Origin: Sanderia malayensis
Lineage: Eukaryota > Cnidaria > Scyphozoa > Semaeostomeae > Pelagiidae
Assembly: GCA_013076295.1 (NCBI GenBank)
Contig: RQOL01000808.1
Coordinates: 124,001-188,000, forward strand
Direction of reading: 5' to 3'
Length of the DNA: 64,000 nt
The translations under genes were made by a program, and so were the position numbers. Position 1 is the stretch's first letter. Each line of letters opens with the position of its first letter. Below the pieces are notes generated by a model. The model saw only the letters and a list, made by a program, of their open reading frames with translations, searched no databases and was not told where the DNA came from. Below are positions 1-12,519 of the stretch, piece by piece.

Positions 1-456
1 AGTAAATATACATGCATTTGCTTGTTTTCAGTGATATTAACATTACTGCACACTAATTGCACATGAATCCACGTTATTACAGCTTAAACTAAGTATGAAA
101 GACAGGCATTTGCGTGTTTTCAGTGATATTAACACTACCGCACACTAATTGCACATGAATCCACGTTATTACAGATGCCACTAACTAAAATACACATGCA
201 TGTGCTTGTTTTAATTAATATTAACAATGCTAAACCCTAATTGCACATGAATCCACGTTGTTACAGCTGAAACGAAGTAAAATACACATGCATTTGTTTG
301 TTTTCGGTGACATTAACATTACTGCACACTTATTGCACATGAATGCACGTTATTACAGCTGAAACTAAGTAAAGCACACATGCATTTGCTTCTTTTCAGT
401 GATTTTAACATTACTGCACACTATTTGCACATGAATCTACGTTAATACAGTTGAAA

Positions 457-491
457 CTAACTAAAATACACATGCATTTGTTTGTTTGCAG
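457..491 (+). other. 3' splice-acceptor-like element (example of a per-monomer motif)
   Basis: 'ctaac' at 457-461 resembles a branch-point sequence. It is followed about 30 bases later by 'tttgtttgtttgcag' at 477-491, a T-rich tract ending in CAG. Most monomers carry this arrangement or the weaker 'ctaag ... ttgcttgttttcag' form, on the plus strand only. No exon is recognisable nearby. This is a sequence resemblance, not evidence of splicing. Confidence 0.3.
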
Positions 492-1205
492 TGATATTAA
501 CCTTACTGCACACTAATTGGACATGAATCAACGTTATTACAGCTGAAACTAAGTAAAATACACATGCATTGGTTTGTTTGCAGTGATATTAACATTACTG
601 AACACTAATTGCACATGAATCCACGTTATTACAGCTCTAACTAAGTAAGAAAGACAGACACCTGCGTGTTTTCAGTGCTATTAACACTACGGCACACTAA
701 TTGGACATGAATCAACGTTATTACAGCTGAAACTAAGTAAAATACACATGCATTTGCTTGTTTTCAGTGATATTAACATTACTGCACACTAATTGGACAT
801 GAATCAACGTTATTACAGCTGAAACTAAGTAAACTTGCATGCATTTGCTTCTTTTCAGTGATTTTAACACTACTGCATACTTATTGCACATGAGTCCACT
901 TTATTACAGCTGAAACCAAGTAAAATACACATGCATTTGCTTGTTTCCATTGCTATTACATTACTAAACACTAATTGCACATGATTCCACGTTATTAGAG
1001 CTGAAACTAACTAAAATACCCATGCATTTGTTTGTTTGCAGTGATATTAACATTACTGCACACTAATTGCACATGAATCCACGTTATTACAGCTCTAACT
1101 AAGTAAGAAAGACAGGCACTTGCGTGTTTTCAGTGATATTAACACTACTGCAGACTTATTACACATGATTCCACTTTATTACAGTTGAAAGTAAGGAAAA
1201 TACAC

Positions 1206-1217
1206 ATGCATTTGCAT
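1206..1217. promoter_or_regulatory. Octamer/POU-like near-palindrome (example of a recurring site)
   Basis: The 12 bases 'atgcatttgcat' contain 'atttgcat', the reverse complement of the octamer ATGCAAAT. They differ at one base from the known POU-dimer element ATGCATATGCAT. The site is restricted to monomer types 18 and 26 and their unit-A relatives (other examples at 1850 and 2403), because most other types have 'atttgcttg' or 'atttgtttg'. That it binds any protein is speculation. It recurs many times simply because the monomer type recurs. Confidence 0.3.
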
Positions 1218-4200
1218 GTTTTCAGCGATATTAACATTACTGCACAGTAATGGCACATGAATCCACGTTGTTACACCTCAAACTAAGTAAAATACACATG
1301 CATTTGCTTGTTTTCAGTGATATTAACCTTACTGCACACTAATTGGACATGAATCAACGTTATTACAGCTGAAACTAAGTAAAACTTGTATGCATTTGCT
1401 TCTTTTCAGTAATTTTAACATTACTGCACACTATTTGCACATGAATCTACGTTATTACAGTTGGAACTAAGTAAAATATACATGCATTTGCTTGTTTTCA
1501 GTGATATTAACATTACTGCACACCAATTGCACATGAATCAACGTTATTACAGCTGAAACTAAGTAAAATACACATGCATTTGCTTCTTTTTAGTGATATT
1601 AACATTACTCGAAACTAATTGCACATGAATACACGTTATTTCAGCTGAAACTAAGTAAAATACACATGCATTTGCTTGTTTCCATTGCTATTAACATTAC
1701 TAAACACAAATTGCACATGATTCCACGTTATTAGAGCTGAAACTAACTAAAATACCCATGCATTTGTTTGTTTGCAGTGATATTAACATTACTGCACACT
1801 TATTGCACATGAGTCCACTTTATTACAGTTGAAAGTAAGTAAAATACACATGCATTTGCATGTTTTCAGTGATATTAACATTACTGCACAGTAATGGCAC
1901 ATGAATCCACGTTGTTACCCCTCAAACTAAGTAAAATAGACATGCATTTGCTTGTTTTCAGTGATATTAACCTTACTGCACACTAATTGGACATGAATTA
2001 ACGTTATTACAGCTGAAACTAAGTAAAACTTGCATGCATTTGCTTCTTTTCAGTGATTTTAACACTACTGCATACTTATTGCACATGAGTCCACTTTATT
2101 ACAGCTGAAACCAAGTAAAATACCCAGGCATTTGTTTGTTTTCATTGCTATTAACATTACTAAAACACTAATTGCACTTGATTCCACGTTATTAGAGCTG
2201 AAACTAACTTAAATGCACATGCATTTGTTTGTTTGCAGTGATATTAACATTACTGCACACTAATTGCACATGAATCCACGTTATTACAGCTCTAACTAAG
2301 TAAGAAAGACAGGCACTTGCGTGTTTTCAGTGATGTTAACACTACTGCACACTAATGGCACATGAGTCCACTTTATGACAGTTGAAAGTAAGTAAAATAC
2401 ACATGCATTTGCATGTTTTCAGTGATATTAACCTTACTGCAGAGTAATGGCACATGAATCCACGTTGTTACAGCAGAAACTAACTGAATTACACATGCAT
2501 TTGTTATTTTGGCAGTGACATTAACATTACTGGCAAACTAATTGCACATGAATCCACGTTATTAAAGCTGAAATTAATATAATACACATGCACTTGCTTA
2601 CTTGCGGTAATATTAACATTACTGGAAAAACTAGTTCCACATGAGTCTACGTTTTTACAGTTGGAACTAAGTTATATACATCTGCATGTACTTGTTTTCA
2701 GTGATATTAACATTACTGCACACTAATTGCACATGAATCAACGTTATTACAGCTGAAACTAAGTAAAATACACATGCATTTGCTTTTTTTTAGTGATATT
2801 AACATTACTCGAAACTAATTGCCCATGAATCCACGTTACTACAGCTGAAACTAAGTAAAATACACATGCATTTGCGTGTTTTCAGTGATATTAACATTAC
2901 TCCACACTAATTGCAGATGAATCCACGTTGTTACAGCTGAAACGAAGTAAAATACACATGCATTTGCTTGTTTTCAGTGATATTAACATTACTCCACACT
3001 AATTGCACATGAGTCCACGTTACTACAGCAGAAAATAAGTAAAATACACATGCATTTGCGTGTTTTCAGTGATATTTGCACTACTGCATACTAATTGGAT
3101 ATGAATCCAGGTTATTACAGATAAAACTAAATAAAATACACATGCATTTGCTTGTTTTCAGTGCTACTAACAGTACTGGGAAACTAGTTCCACATGAATC
3201 TACGTCTTCACAGTTGGAACTAGTTATATACATCTGCATGTACTTGTTTTCAGTGATATTAACATTACTGCCCACTAATTGAAGATGAATCACGTTATTA
3301 GTGATGAAACTAAGTAAAATACACATGCATTTGCTTGTTTTCAGTGATATTCACATTACTGCTCACTAATTGCAGATGAATCCACGTTACTACAGATAAG
3401 AATAAGTAAAATACACATGCATTTCCGTGTTTTCAGTGATATTTGCACTATGCATACTAATTAGATATGAATCCACGTTATTACAGATAAACTAAATAAA
3501 ATACACATGCATTTGCTTCTTTTTAGTGATATTAACATTACTGCCCACTAATTGCAGATGATCCACGTTACTACAGATAAGAATAAGTAAAATACACATG
3601 CATTTCCGTGTTTTCAGTGATATTTGCACTACTGCATACTAATTAGATATGAATCCACGTTATTACAGATAAAACTAAATAAAATACACATGCATTTGCT
3701 TGTTTTCAGTGCTACTAACATTACTGAAAAACTAGTTCCACATGAATCTACGTTTTTACAGTTGGAACTAAGTTATATACATCTGCATGTACTTGTTTTC
3801 AGTGATATTAACATTACTGCCCACTAATTGCAGATGATCCACGTTATTAGAGATGGAACTAGTAAAATACGCATGCATTTGTCTGTTTCCATTGCTATTA
3901 ACATTACTAAACCTAATTGCACATGATTCCACGTTATTAGAGCTGAAAATAAGTAAAATACGCATGCATTTGTCTGTTTCCATTGCTATTAACATTACTA
4001 AACACTAATTGCACATGATTCCACGTTATTAGAGCTGAAAATAAGTAAAATACATATGCATTTGCTTGTTTGCAGTGTTATTGACATTACTGCCCACTAA
4101 TTGCACATGAATCAACGTTATTACAGGTGAAACTAAGTAAAATACACATGCATTTGCTTTTTTTTAGTGATATTAACATTACTCGAACTGATTGCCCATG

Positions 4201-7200
4201 AATCCACGTTACTACAGCTGAAACTAGTAAATACACATGCATTGCGTGTTTTCCAGTGATATTAACATTACTCCACACTAATTGCAGATGAATCCACGTT
4301 GTTTACAGCTGAAACGAAGTAAATACACATGCATTTGCTTGTTTTCAGTGATATTACATTACTCCCACTAATTGCACATGAATCCACCGTTACTACAGCG
4401 AAAATAAGTAAAACACATGCATTTGCGTGTTTTCAGTGATGTTAACATTACTCCAAACTAATTGCAGATGAATCCACGTTGTTACAGCTGAAACGAAGTA
4501 AAATAACATGCATTTGCTTGTTTTTAGGGATATTAACATTACTCCACGCTAATTGCACATGAATCCACGTTACTACAGCAGAAAATAAGTAAATACACAT
4601 GCATTTGCGTGTTTTCAGTGATATTTGCACTACTGCATACTAATTGGATATGAATCCAGGTTATTACAGATAAAACTAAATAAAATACCATGCATTTGCT
4701 TGTTTTCAGTGCTACTAACAGTACTGGAAAACTAGTTCCACATGAATCTACGTCTTCACAGTTGGAACTAAGTTATATACATCTGCATGTACTTGTTTTC
4801 AGTGATATTAACATTACTGCCACTAATTGCAGATGAAATCCACGTTATTAGTGATGAAACTAAGTAAAATACCCAGGCATTTGGTTTGTTTTCATTGCTA
4901 TTAACTTTACTAAACACTAATTGCACATGATTCCACGTTATTAGAGCCGAAACTAACCAAAATACACATGCTTTTGTTTGTTTGCAGTGATATTAACATT
5001 ACTGCACACTAATTGGACATGAATTGACGTTATTACAGCTGAAACTAACTAATATAAACATGCATTTGTTTGTTTGCAGTGATATTAACATTACTGCACA
5101 CTTATTGCACCTGAATCCACGCTATTACAGCAAAACTAAATAAAATACACATGCAATTGCATGTTTTCAGTGATATTAACATTACTGCAGAGTAATGGCA
5201 CATGAATCCACGTTGTTACAGCAGAAACTAACTGAATTACACATGCATTTGTTATTTTGCAGTGACATTAACATTACTGCACACTAATTGCACATGAATA
5301 CAAGTTATTTCAGCTGAAACTAAGTAAAATACAGATGCATTTGCTTGTTTCCATTGCTATTAACATTACTAAACACTAATTGCACATGATTCCACGTTAT
5401 TAGAGCTGAAACTAACTAAAATACCCATGCATTTGTTTGTTTGCAGTGATATTAACATTACTGCACAGTAATGGCACATGAATCCACGTTGTTACACCTC
5501 AAACTAAGTAAAATACACATGCATTTGCTTGTTTTCAGTGATATTAACCTTACTGCACACTATTTGCACATGAATCTACGTTATTACAGTTGGAACTAAG
5601 TAAAATATACATGCATTTCCTTGTTTTCAGTGATATTAACATTACTGCACACCAATTGCACATGATTCCACGTTATTACAGCTGAGGCTAAGTAAAATAC
5701 ACATGCATTTGCTTGTTTTCAGTGATATTAACATTACTACACACTAATTGCATACGATTCCACGTTATTAGAGCTTACACTAACTAAAATACACATGCAT
5801 TTGTTTGTTTGCAGTGATATTAACATTACTGCACACTAATTGCACATGAATCCACGTTATTACAGCGGAAACTAAGTAAACTAACATGCACTTGGTGTTT
5901 TCAGTGATATTAACACTACTGCACCTAATGGCACCTGAGTCCACTTATTACAGATAAAAACTAAATAATATACACATGCATTCCTTGTTTTCAGTGCTAC
6001 TAACATTACTGAAAAACTAGTTCCACATGAATTTACGTTTTTACAGTTGGAACTAAGTTATATACATCTGCAAGTACTTGTTTTCAGTGATATTAACATT
6101 ACTGCCCACTAATTGCAGATGAATCCACGTTATTAGTGAGGAAACTAAGTAAAATACGCAGGCATTTGTTTGTTTTCATTGCTATTACCATTACTAACAC
6201 TAATTGCCATGATTCCAGGTTATTAGAGCTTAAACTAACTAAAATACACATCCATTTGTTTGTTTGCAGGGATATTAACATTGCTGCACACTGATTGCAA
6301 ATGAATCCACGTTATTAGAGCTGAAACTAACTAAAATACACATGCATTTGTTTGTTTGCAGTGATATTACCTTACTGGCACACTAATTGGACATGAATCA
6401 ACGTTATTACAGCTGAAACTAACTAAAATACACATGCATTTGTTTGTTTGCAGTGATATTAACTCACTGCACATTATTGACAAGAATCAACTTATACAGC
6501 TGGAACTAAGTAAAATACACATGCATTGGTTTGTTTGCAGTGATATTACATTACTGAACACTAATTGCACATGAATCCACGTTATTACAGCTCTAACTAA
6601 GTAAGAAAGACAGGCACCTGCGTGTTTTCAGTGCTATTAACACTACGGCACACTAATTGGACATGAATCAACGTTATTACAGCTGAAACTAAGTAAAATA
6701 CACATGCATTTGCTTGTTTTCAGTGATATTAACATTACTGCACACTAATTGGACATGAATCAACGTTATTACAGCTGAAACTAAGTAAAACTTGCATGCA
6801 TTTGCTTCTTTTCAGTGATTTTAACACTACTGCATACTTATTGCACATGAGTCCACTTTATTACAGCTGAACCAAGTAAATACACATGCATTTGCTTGTT
6901 TTCAGTGATATTAACTTTTCTGCACACTAATTGCATACGATTCCACGTTATTAGAGCTTACACTAACTAAAATACACATGCATTTGTTTGTTTGCAGTGA
7001 TATTAACATTACTGCACACTAATTGCACATGAATCCACGTTATTACAGCGGAAACTAAGTAAACTACACATGCACTTGCGTGTTTTCAGTGATATTAACA
7101 CTACTGCACACTAATGGCACATGAGTCCACTTTATTACAGATAAAACTAAATAATATACACATGCATTTCCTTGTTTTCAGTGATATTAACATTACTCCA

Positions 7201-8142
7201 CACTAATTGCACATGAATCCACGTTACTACAGCAGAAAATAAGTAAAAAACACATGCATTTGCGTGTTTTCAGTGATGTTACATTACTCCAACTAATTGC
7301 AGATGAATCCACGTTGTTACAGCTGAAACGAAGTAAAATACACATGCATTTGCTGGTTTTTAGGGATATTAACATTACTCCACGCTAATTGCACATGAAT
7401 CCACGTTACTACAGCAGAAAATAAGTAAAATACACATGCATTTGCGTGTTTTCAGTGATATTTGCACTACTGCATACTAATTGGATATGAATCCAGGTTA
7501 TTACAGATAAAACTAAATAAAATACACATGCATTTGCTTGTTTTCAGTGCTACTAACAGTACTGGAAAACTAGTTCCACATGAATCTACGTCTTCACAGT
7601 TGGAACTAAGTTATTACATCTGCATGTACTTGTTTTCAGTGATATTAACATTACTGCCCACTAATTGCAGATGAATCCACGTTATTAGTGATGAAACTAA
7701 GTAAAATAACCAGGCATTTGTTTGTTTTCATTGCTATTAACATTACTAAACACTATTGCACATGTTCCACGTTATTAGAGCCGAAACTAACAAATACACA
7801 TGCTTTTGTTTGTTTGCAGTGATATTAACATTACTGCACACTAATTGGACATGAATTGACGTTATTACAGCTGAAACTAACCAAATTAAACATGCATTTG
7901 TTTGTTTGCAGTGATATTAACATACTGCACACTTATTGCACTGAATCCACGTTATTACAGCAAAAACTAAATAAAATACACATGCAATTGCTTGTTTTCA
8001 GTGACATTAACATTACTGGCACACTTATTCTACATGAATCCATGTTGTTACAGGCTGAAACTAATTAAAATTCATATGGATTTGTTTGTTGGCAGTGATA
8101 TTAACATTACTACACACTAATTGCACATGAATCCACGTTATT

Positions 8143-9491
8143 ACAGCTTAAACTAAGTATGAAAAACAGGCACTTGCGTGTTTTCAGTGATTAACACTAC
8201 CGCACACTAATTGCACATGAATCCACGTTATTACAGATGCAACTAACTAAAATACACATGCATGTGCTTGTTTTAATTAATATTAACAATGCTAAACCCT
8301 AATTGCACATGAATCCACGTTGTTACAGCTGAAACGAAGTAAAATACACATGCATTTGTTTGTTTTCGGTGACATTAACATTACTGCACACTTATTGCAC
8401 ATGAATGCACGTTATTACAGCTGAAACTAAGTAAAGCACACATGCATTTGCTTCTTTTCAGTGATAATAACATTATTGCACACTAATTGCACATGAATCC
8501 ACGTTATTAGCTGAAACTAACTAAATAGACATGCATTTGTTTGTTTGCATTGATATTAACATTACTGCACACTAATTGCACATGAATCCACGTTATTACA
8601 GCTCTAACTAAGTAAAAGACAGGCACTTGCGTGTTTTCAGTGATATTAACACTACTGCACACTAATGCACATGAGTCCACTTTATGACTTGAAAGTAATA
8701 AAATACACATGCATTTGCATGTTTTCAGTGATATTAACATTACTGCAGATAATGCACATGAATCCACGTTGTTACAGCAGAAACTAAGAATTACACATGC
8801 ATTTGTTTTTTCAGTGAATTAACATTACTGCACACTAATTGCACATGAATACAAGTTATTTCAGCTGAAACTAAGTAAAATACAGATGCATTTGCTTGTT
8901 TCATTGCTATTAACATTACTAAACACTAATTGCACATGATTCCACGTTATTAGAGCTGAAACTAAGTAAAATACCATCCATTTGTTTGTTTCAGTGATAT
9001 TAACATTACTGCACACTAATTGCACATGATCCACGTTATTACAGCTCTAACTAAGTAAAAGACAGGCACTTGCGTGTTTCAGTGATATTAACACTACTGC
9101 AGACTTATTACACATGATCCACTTTATTACAGTTGAAAGTAAGGAAAATACACATGCATTTGCATGTTTTCAGTGATATTAACATTACTGCACAGTAATG
9201 GCACATGAATCCACGTTGTTACACCTCAAACTAAGTAAAATACACATGCATTTGCTTGTTTTCAGTGATATTAACCTTACTGCACACTAATTGACATGAA
9301 TCAACGTTATTACAGCTGAAACTAAGTAAAACTTGCATGCATTTGCTTTTTTCAGTGATTTAACATTACTGCACCTATTTGCACATGAATCTACGTTATT
9401 ACAGCTGAACTAAGTAAAATATACATGCATTTCCTTGTTTTCAGTGATATTAACATTACTGCACACCAATTGCACATGATTCCACGTTATT
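8143..9491 (+). repeat. Beginning of a further unit-A copy, then transition to 29-mer HOR
   Basis: The marker monomer 'acagcttaaa' restarts at 8143 (here with 'gaaaaacaggc' instead of 'gaaagacagg'). It is followed by the 'gatgc' monomer and the 'ctaaaccctaa' monomer as at the start of unit A. After about 8500 the order changes to types also seen from about 44330 ('aaatagacatgc') and 5280 ('acaagttatttcag'). It then enters types 17-19, 28 and 29 of the 29-mer HOR. The matching locus at 55062-55975 lacks about five of these monomers. Single-base deletions are frequent between about 8500 and 9360. Confidence 0.75.
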
Positions 9492-9850
9492 ACAGCTGAG
9501 GCTAAGTAAAATACACATGCATTTGCTTGTTTTCAGTGATATTAACATTACTACACACTAATTGCATACGATTCCACGTTATTAGAGCTTACACTAACTA
9601 AAATACACATGCATTTGTTTGTTTGCAGTGATATTAACATTACTGCACACTAATTGCACAAATCAACGTTATTACAGCTGAAACTAAGTAAAACTTGCAT
9701 GCATTTGCTTCTTTTCAGTGATTTTAACATTACTGCACCCTATTTGCACATGAATCTACGTTATTACAGAACTAAGTAAAATATACATGCATTTCCTTGT
9801 TTTCAGTGATATTATTACTGCACACCAATTGCACATGATTCCACGTTATT
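9492..9850 (+). repeat. Four-monomer sub-repeat (types 1, 2, 28, 29)
   Basis: The anchor 'acagctgagg' occurs at 9492 and again at 9851, only four monomers later. The block reads type 1 ('acagctgagg'), type 2 ('gagcttacac'), type 28 ('aaaacttgcatgc') and type 29 (degraded here: 'acagaactaag'). It sits directly upstream of a full 29-mer HOR unit. The same four-monomer block is found at 19639-20003, 55976-56341 and 59526-59893, each time just before a 29-mer-type unit, so these loci appear to share one ancestral junction. Confidence 0.85.
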
Positions 9851-12519
9851 ACAGCTGAGGCTAAGTAAAATACACATGCATTTGCTTGTTTTCAGTGATA
9901 TTAACATTACTACACACTAATTGCATACGATTCCACGTTATTAGAGCTTACACTAACTAAAATACACATGCATTTGTTTGTTTGCAGTGATATTAACATT
10001 ACTGCACACTAATTGCACATGAATCCACGTTATTACAGCGGAAACTAAGTAAACTACACATGCACTTGCGTGTTTTCAGTGATATTAACACTACTGCACA
10101 CTAATGGCACATGAGTCCACTTTATTACAGATAAAACTAAATAATATACACATGCATTTCCTTGTTTTCAGTGCTACTAACATTACTGAAAAACTAGTTC
10201 CACATGAATTTACGTTTTTCAGTTGGAACTAAGTTATATACATCTGCAAGTACTTGTTTTCAGTGATATTAACATTACTGCCCACTAATTGCAGATGAAT
10301 CCACGTTATTAGTGATGAAACTAAGTAAAATACGCAGGCATTTGTTTGTTTTCATTGCTATTAACATTACTAACACTAATTGCACATGATTCCACGTTAT
10401 TAGAGATGAAACTAAGTAAAATACGCATGCCTTTGTTTGTTTTCATTGCTATTACATTACTAAACACTAATTGCACATGATTCCAGGTTATTAGAGCTTA
10501 AACTAACTAAAATACACATCCATTTGTTTGTTTGCAGGGATATTAACATTGCTGCACACTGATTGCAAATGAATCCACGTTATTAGAGCTGAAACTAACT
10601 AAAATACACATGCATTTGTTTGTTTGCAGTGATATTAACCTTACTGCACACTAATTGGACATGAATCAACGTTATTACAGCTGAAACTAACTAAAATACA
10701 CATGCATTTGTTTGTTTGCAGTGATATTAACCTTACTGCACACTAATTGGACATGAATCAACGTTATTACAGCTGAAACTAAGTAAAATACACATGCATT
10801 GGTTTGTTTGCAGTGATATTAACATTACTGAACACTAATTGCACATGAATCCACGTTATTACAGCTCTAACTAAGTAAGAAAGACAGGCACCTGCGTGTT
10901 TTCAGTGCTATTAACACTACGGCACACTAATTGGACATGAATCAACGTTATTACAGCTGAAACTAAGTAAAATACACATGCATTTGCTTGTTTTCAGTGA
11001 TATTAACATTACTGCACACTAATTGGACATGAATCAACGTTATTACAGCTGAAACTAAGTAAAACTTGCATGCATTTGCTTCTTTTCAGTGATTTTAACA
11101 CTACTGCATACTTATTGCACATGAGTCCACTTTATTACAGCTGAAACCAAGTAAAATACACATGCATTTGCTTGTTTCCATTGCTATTAACATTACTAAA
11201 CACTAATTGCACATGATTCCACGTTATTAGAGCTGAAACTAACTAAAATACCCATGCATTTGTTTATTTGCAGTGATATTAACATTACTGCACACTAATT
11301 GCACATGAATCCACGTTATTACAGCTCTAACTAAGTAAGAAAGACAGGCACTTGCGTGTTTTCGGTGATATTAACACTACTGCAGACTTATTACACATGA
11401 GTCCACTTTATTACAGTTGAAAGTAAGGAAAATACACATGCATTTGCATGTTTTCAGTGATATTAACATTACTGCACAGTAATGGCACATGAATCCACGT
11501 TGTTACACCTCAAACTAAGTAAAATACACATGCATTTGCTTGTTTTCAGTGATATTAACCTTACTGCACACTAATTGGACATGAATCAACGTTATTACAG
11601 CTGAAACTAAGTAAAACTTGTATGCATTTGCTTCTTTTCAGTAATTTTAACATTACTGCACACTATTTGCACATGAATCTACGTTATTACAGTTGGAACT
11701 AAGTAAAATATACATGCATTTGCTTGTTTTCAGTGATATTAACATTACTGCACACCAATTGCACATGAATCAACGTTATTACAGCTGAAACTAAGTAAAA
11801 TACACATGCATTTGCTTCTTTTTAGTGATATTAACATTACTCGAAACTAATTGCACATGAATACACGTTATTTCAGCTGAAACTAAGTAAAATACACATG
11901 CATTTGCTTGTTTCCATTGCTATTAACATTACTAAACACTAATTGCACATGATTCCACGTTATTAGAGCTGAAACTAACTAAAATACCCATGCATTTGTT
12001 TGTTTGCAGTGATATTAACATTACTGCACACTAATTGCACATGAATCCACGTTATTACAGCTCTAACTAAGTAAGAAAGACAGGCACTTGCGTGTTATGT
12101 TTCAGTGATATTAACACTACTGCACACTTATTGCACATGAGTCCACTTTATTACAGTTGAAAGTAAGTAAAATACACATGCATTTGCATGTTTTCAGTGA
12201 TATTAACATTACTGCACAGTAATGGCACATGAATCCACGTTGTTACCCTCAAACTAAGTAAAATAGACATGCATTTGCTTGTTTTCAGTGATATTAACCT
12301 TACTGCACACTAATTGGACATGAATCAACGTTATTACAGCTGAAACTAAGTAAAACTTGCATGCATTTGCTTCTTTTCAGTGATTTTAACATTACTGCAC
12401 CCTATTTGCACATGAATCTACGTTATTACAGTTGGAACTAAGTAAAATATACATGCATTTCCTTGTTTTCAGTGATATTAACATTACTGCACACCAATTG
12501 CACATGATTCCACGTTATT
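9851..12519 (+). repeat. 29-monomer higher-order repeat, copy 1 (2669 bp)
   Basis: The span runs from one 'acagctgagg' to the next, 2669 bp, close to 29 x 92 = 2668. Diagnostic types in order: 1 'gctgaggctaag'; 2 'gagcttacac'; 3 'acagcggaaac' with 'cacttgcg'; 4 'aaataatatac'; 5 'gttatatacatctgcaag'; 6 'acgcaggc'; 7 'acgcatgcc'; 8 'cacatccattt'; 9-10 'gaaactaac'; 11 'gcattgg'; 12 'ggcacctgcg'; 13; 14 'cttgcatgc'; 15 'gaaaccaag'; 16 'acccatgc'; 17 'ctctaac' with 'ttttcgg'; 18 'gaaagtaagg'; 19 'cacctcaaac'; 20 'cttgtatgc'; 21 'ttggaac'; 22; 23 'tttcagctg'; 24 'acccatgc'; 25 'ctctaac'; 26 'gaaagtaag'; 27 'agacatgc'; 28 'cttgcatgc'; 29 'ttggaac' with 'tttccttg'. Types 16-19 and 24-27 are clearly related, which suggests an older internal duplication of about eight monomers. 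Confidence 0.9.

Larger units (their letters stand above)
79..8142 (+). repeat. Composite higher-order unit A, copy 1 (~8.06 kb)
   Basis: The unit starts at the distinctive monomer 'acagcttaaa' followed by 'gtatgaaagacagg', and ends where that monomer returns at 8143. The span is 8064 bp, about 88 monomers allowing for small deletions. The same order of types is found at 46981-55061. Marker monomers in order include: 'agatgccactaac' with 'ctaaaccctaa' (about 170-240); types shared with the 29-mer HOR (about 660-2340); 'ttattttggcag' (about 2500); the dimer carrying 'ggatatg' then 'gtactgg' (from about 3076); 'gataagaataag' monomers (about 3390-3590); and a second and third 'ggatatg' dimer (about 4640 and 7480). 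Relative to its partner it lacks three monomers near 5460-5560 (types 17, 18, 28) and has three extra near 6400-6640 (types 10, 11, 12). Confidence 0.85.

Noticed and set aside
230..240. Interstitial telomere tract
   Set aside because: There is only one partial repeat of 11 bp, not a run of telomere units. It is better explained as a monomer variant.
3240..3260. TATA-like 'gttatatacatctgc' in type-5 monomers as promoters
   Set aside because: It recurs with the monomer type, with no initiator, gene or coding frame downstream. AT-rich satellite produces such strings readily.
3076..3282. Open frame of 68 codons, repeated almost unchanged at 7462, 27357, 36174, 40773, 43170, 51538 and 54363 (plus strand)
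   Set aside because: It is the translation of one recurring monomer pair ('ggatatg' then 'gtactgg'). It starts and stops inside satellite units, has no ribosome-binding or promoter context, and persists only because the DNA is copied. A 92-bp period shifts frame every monomer.
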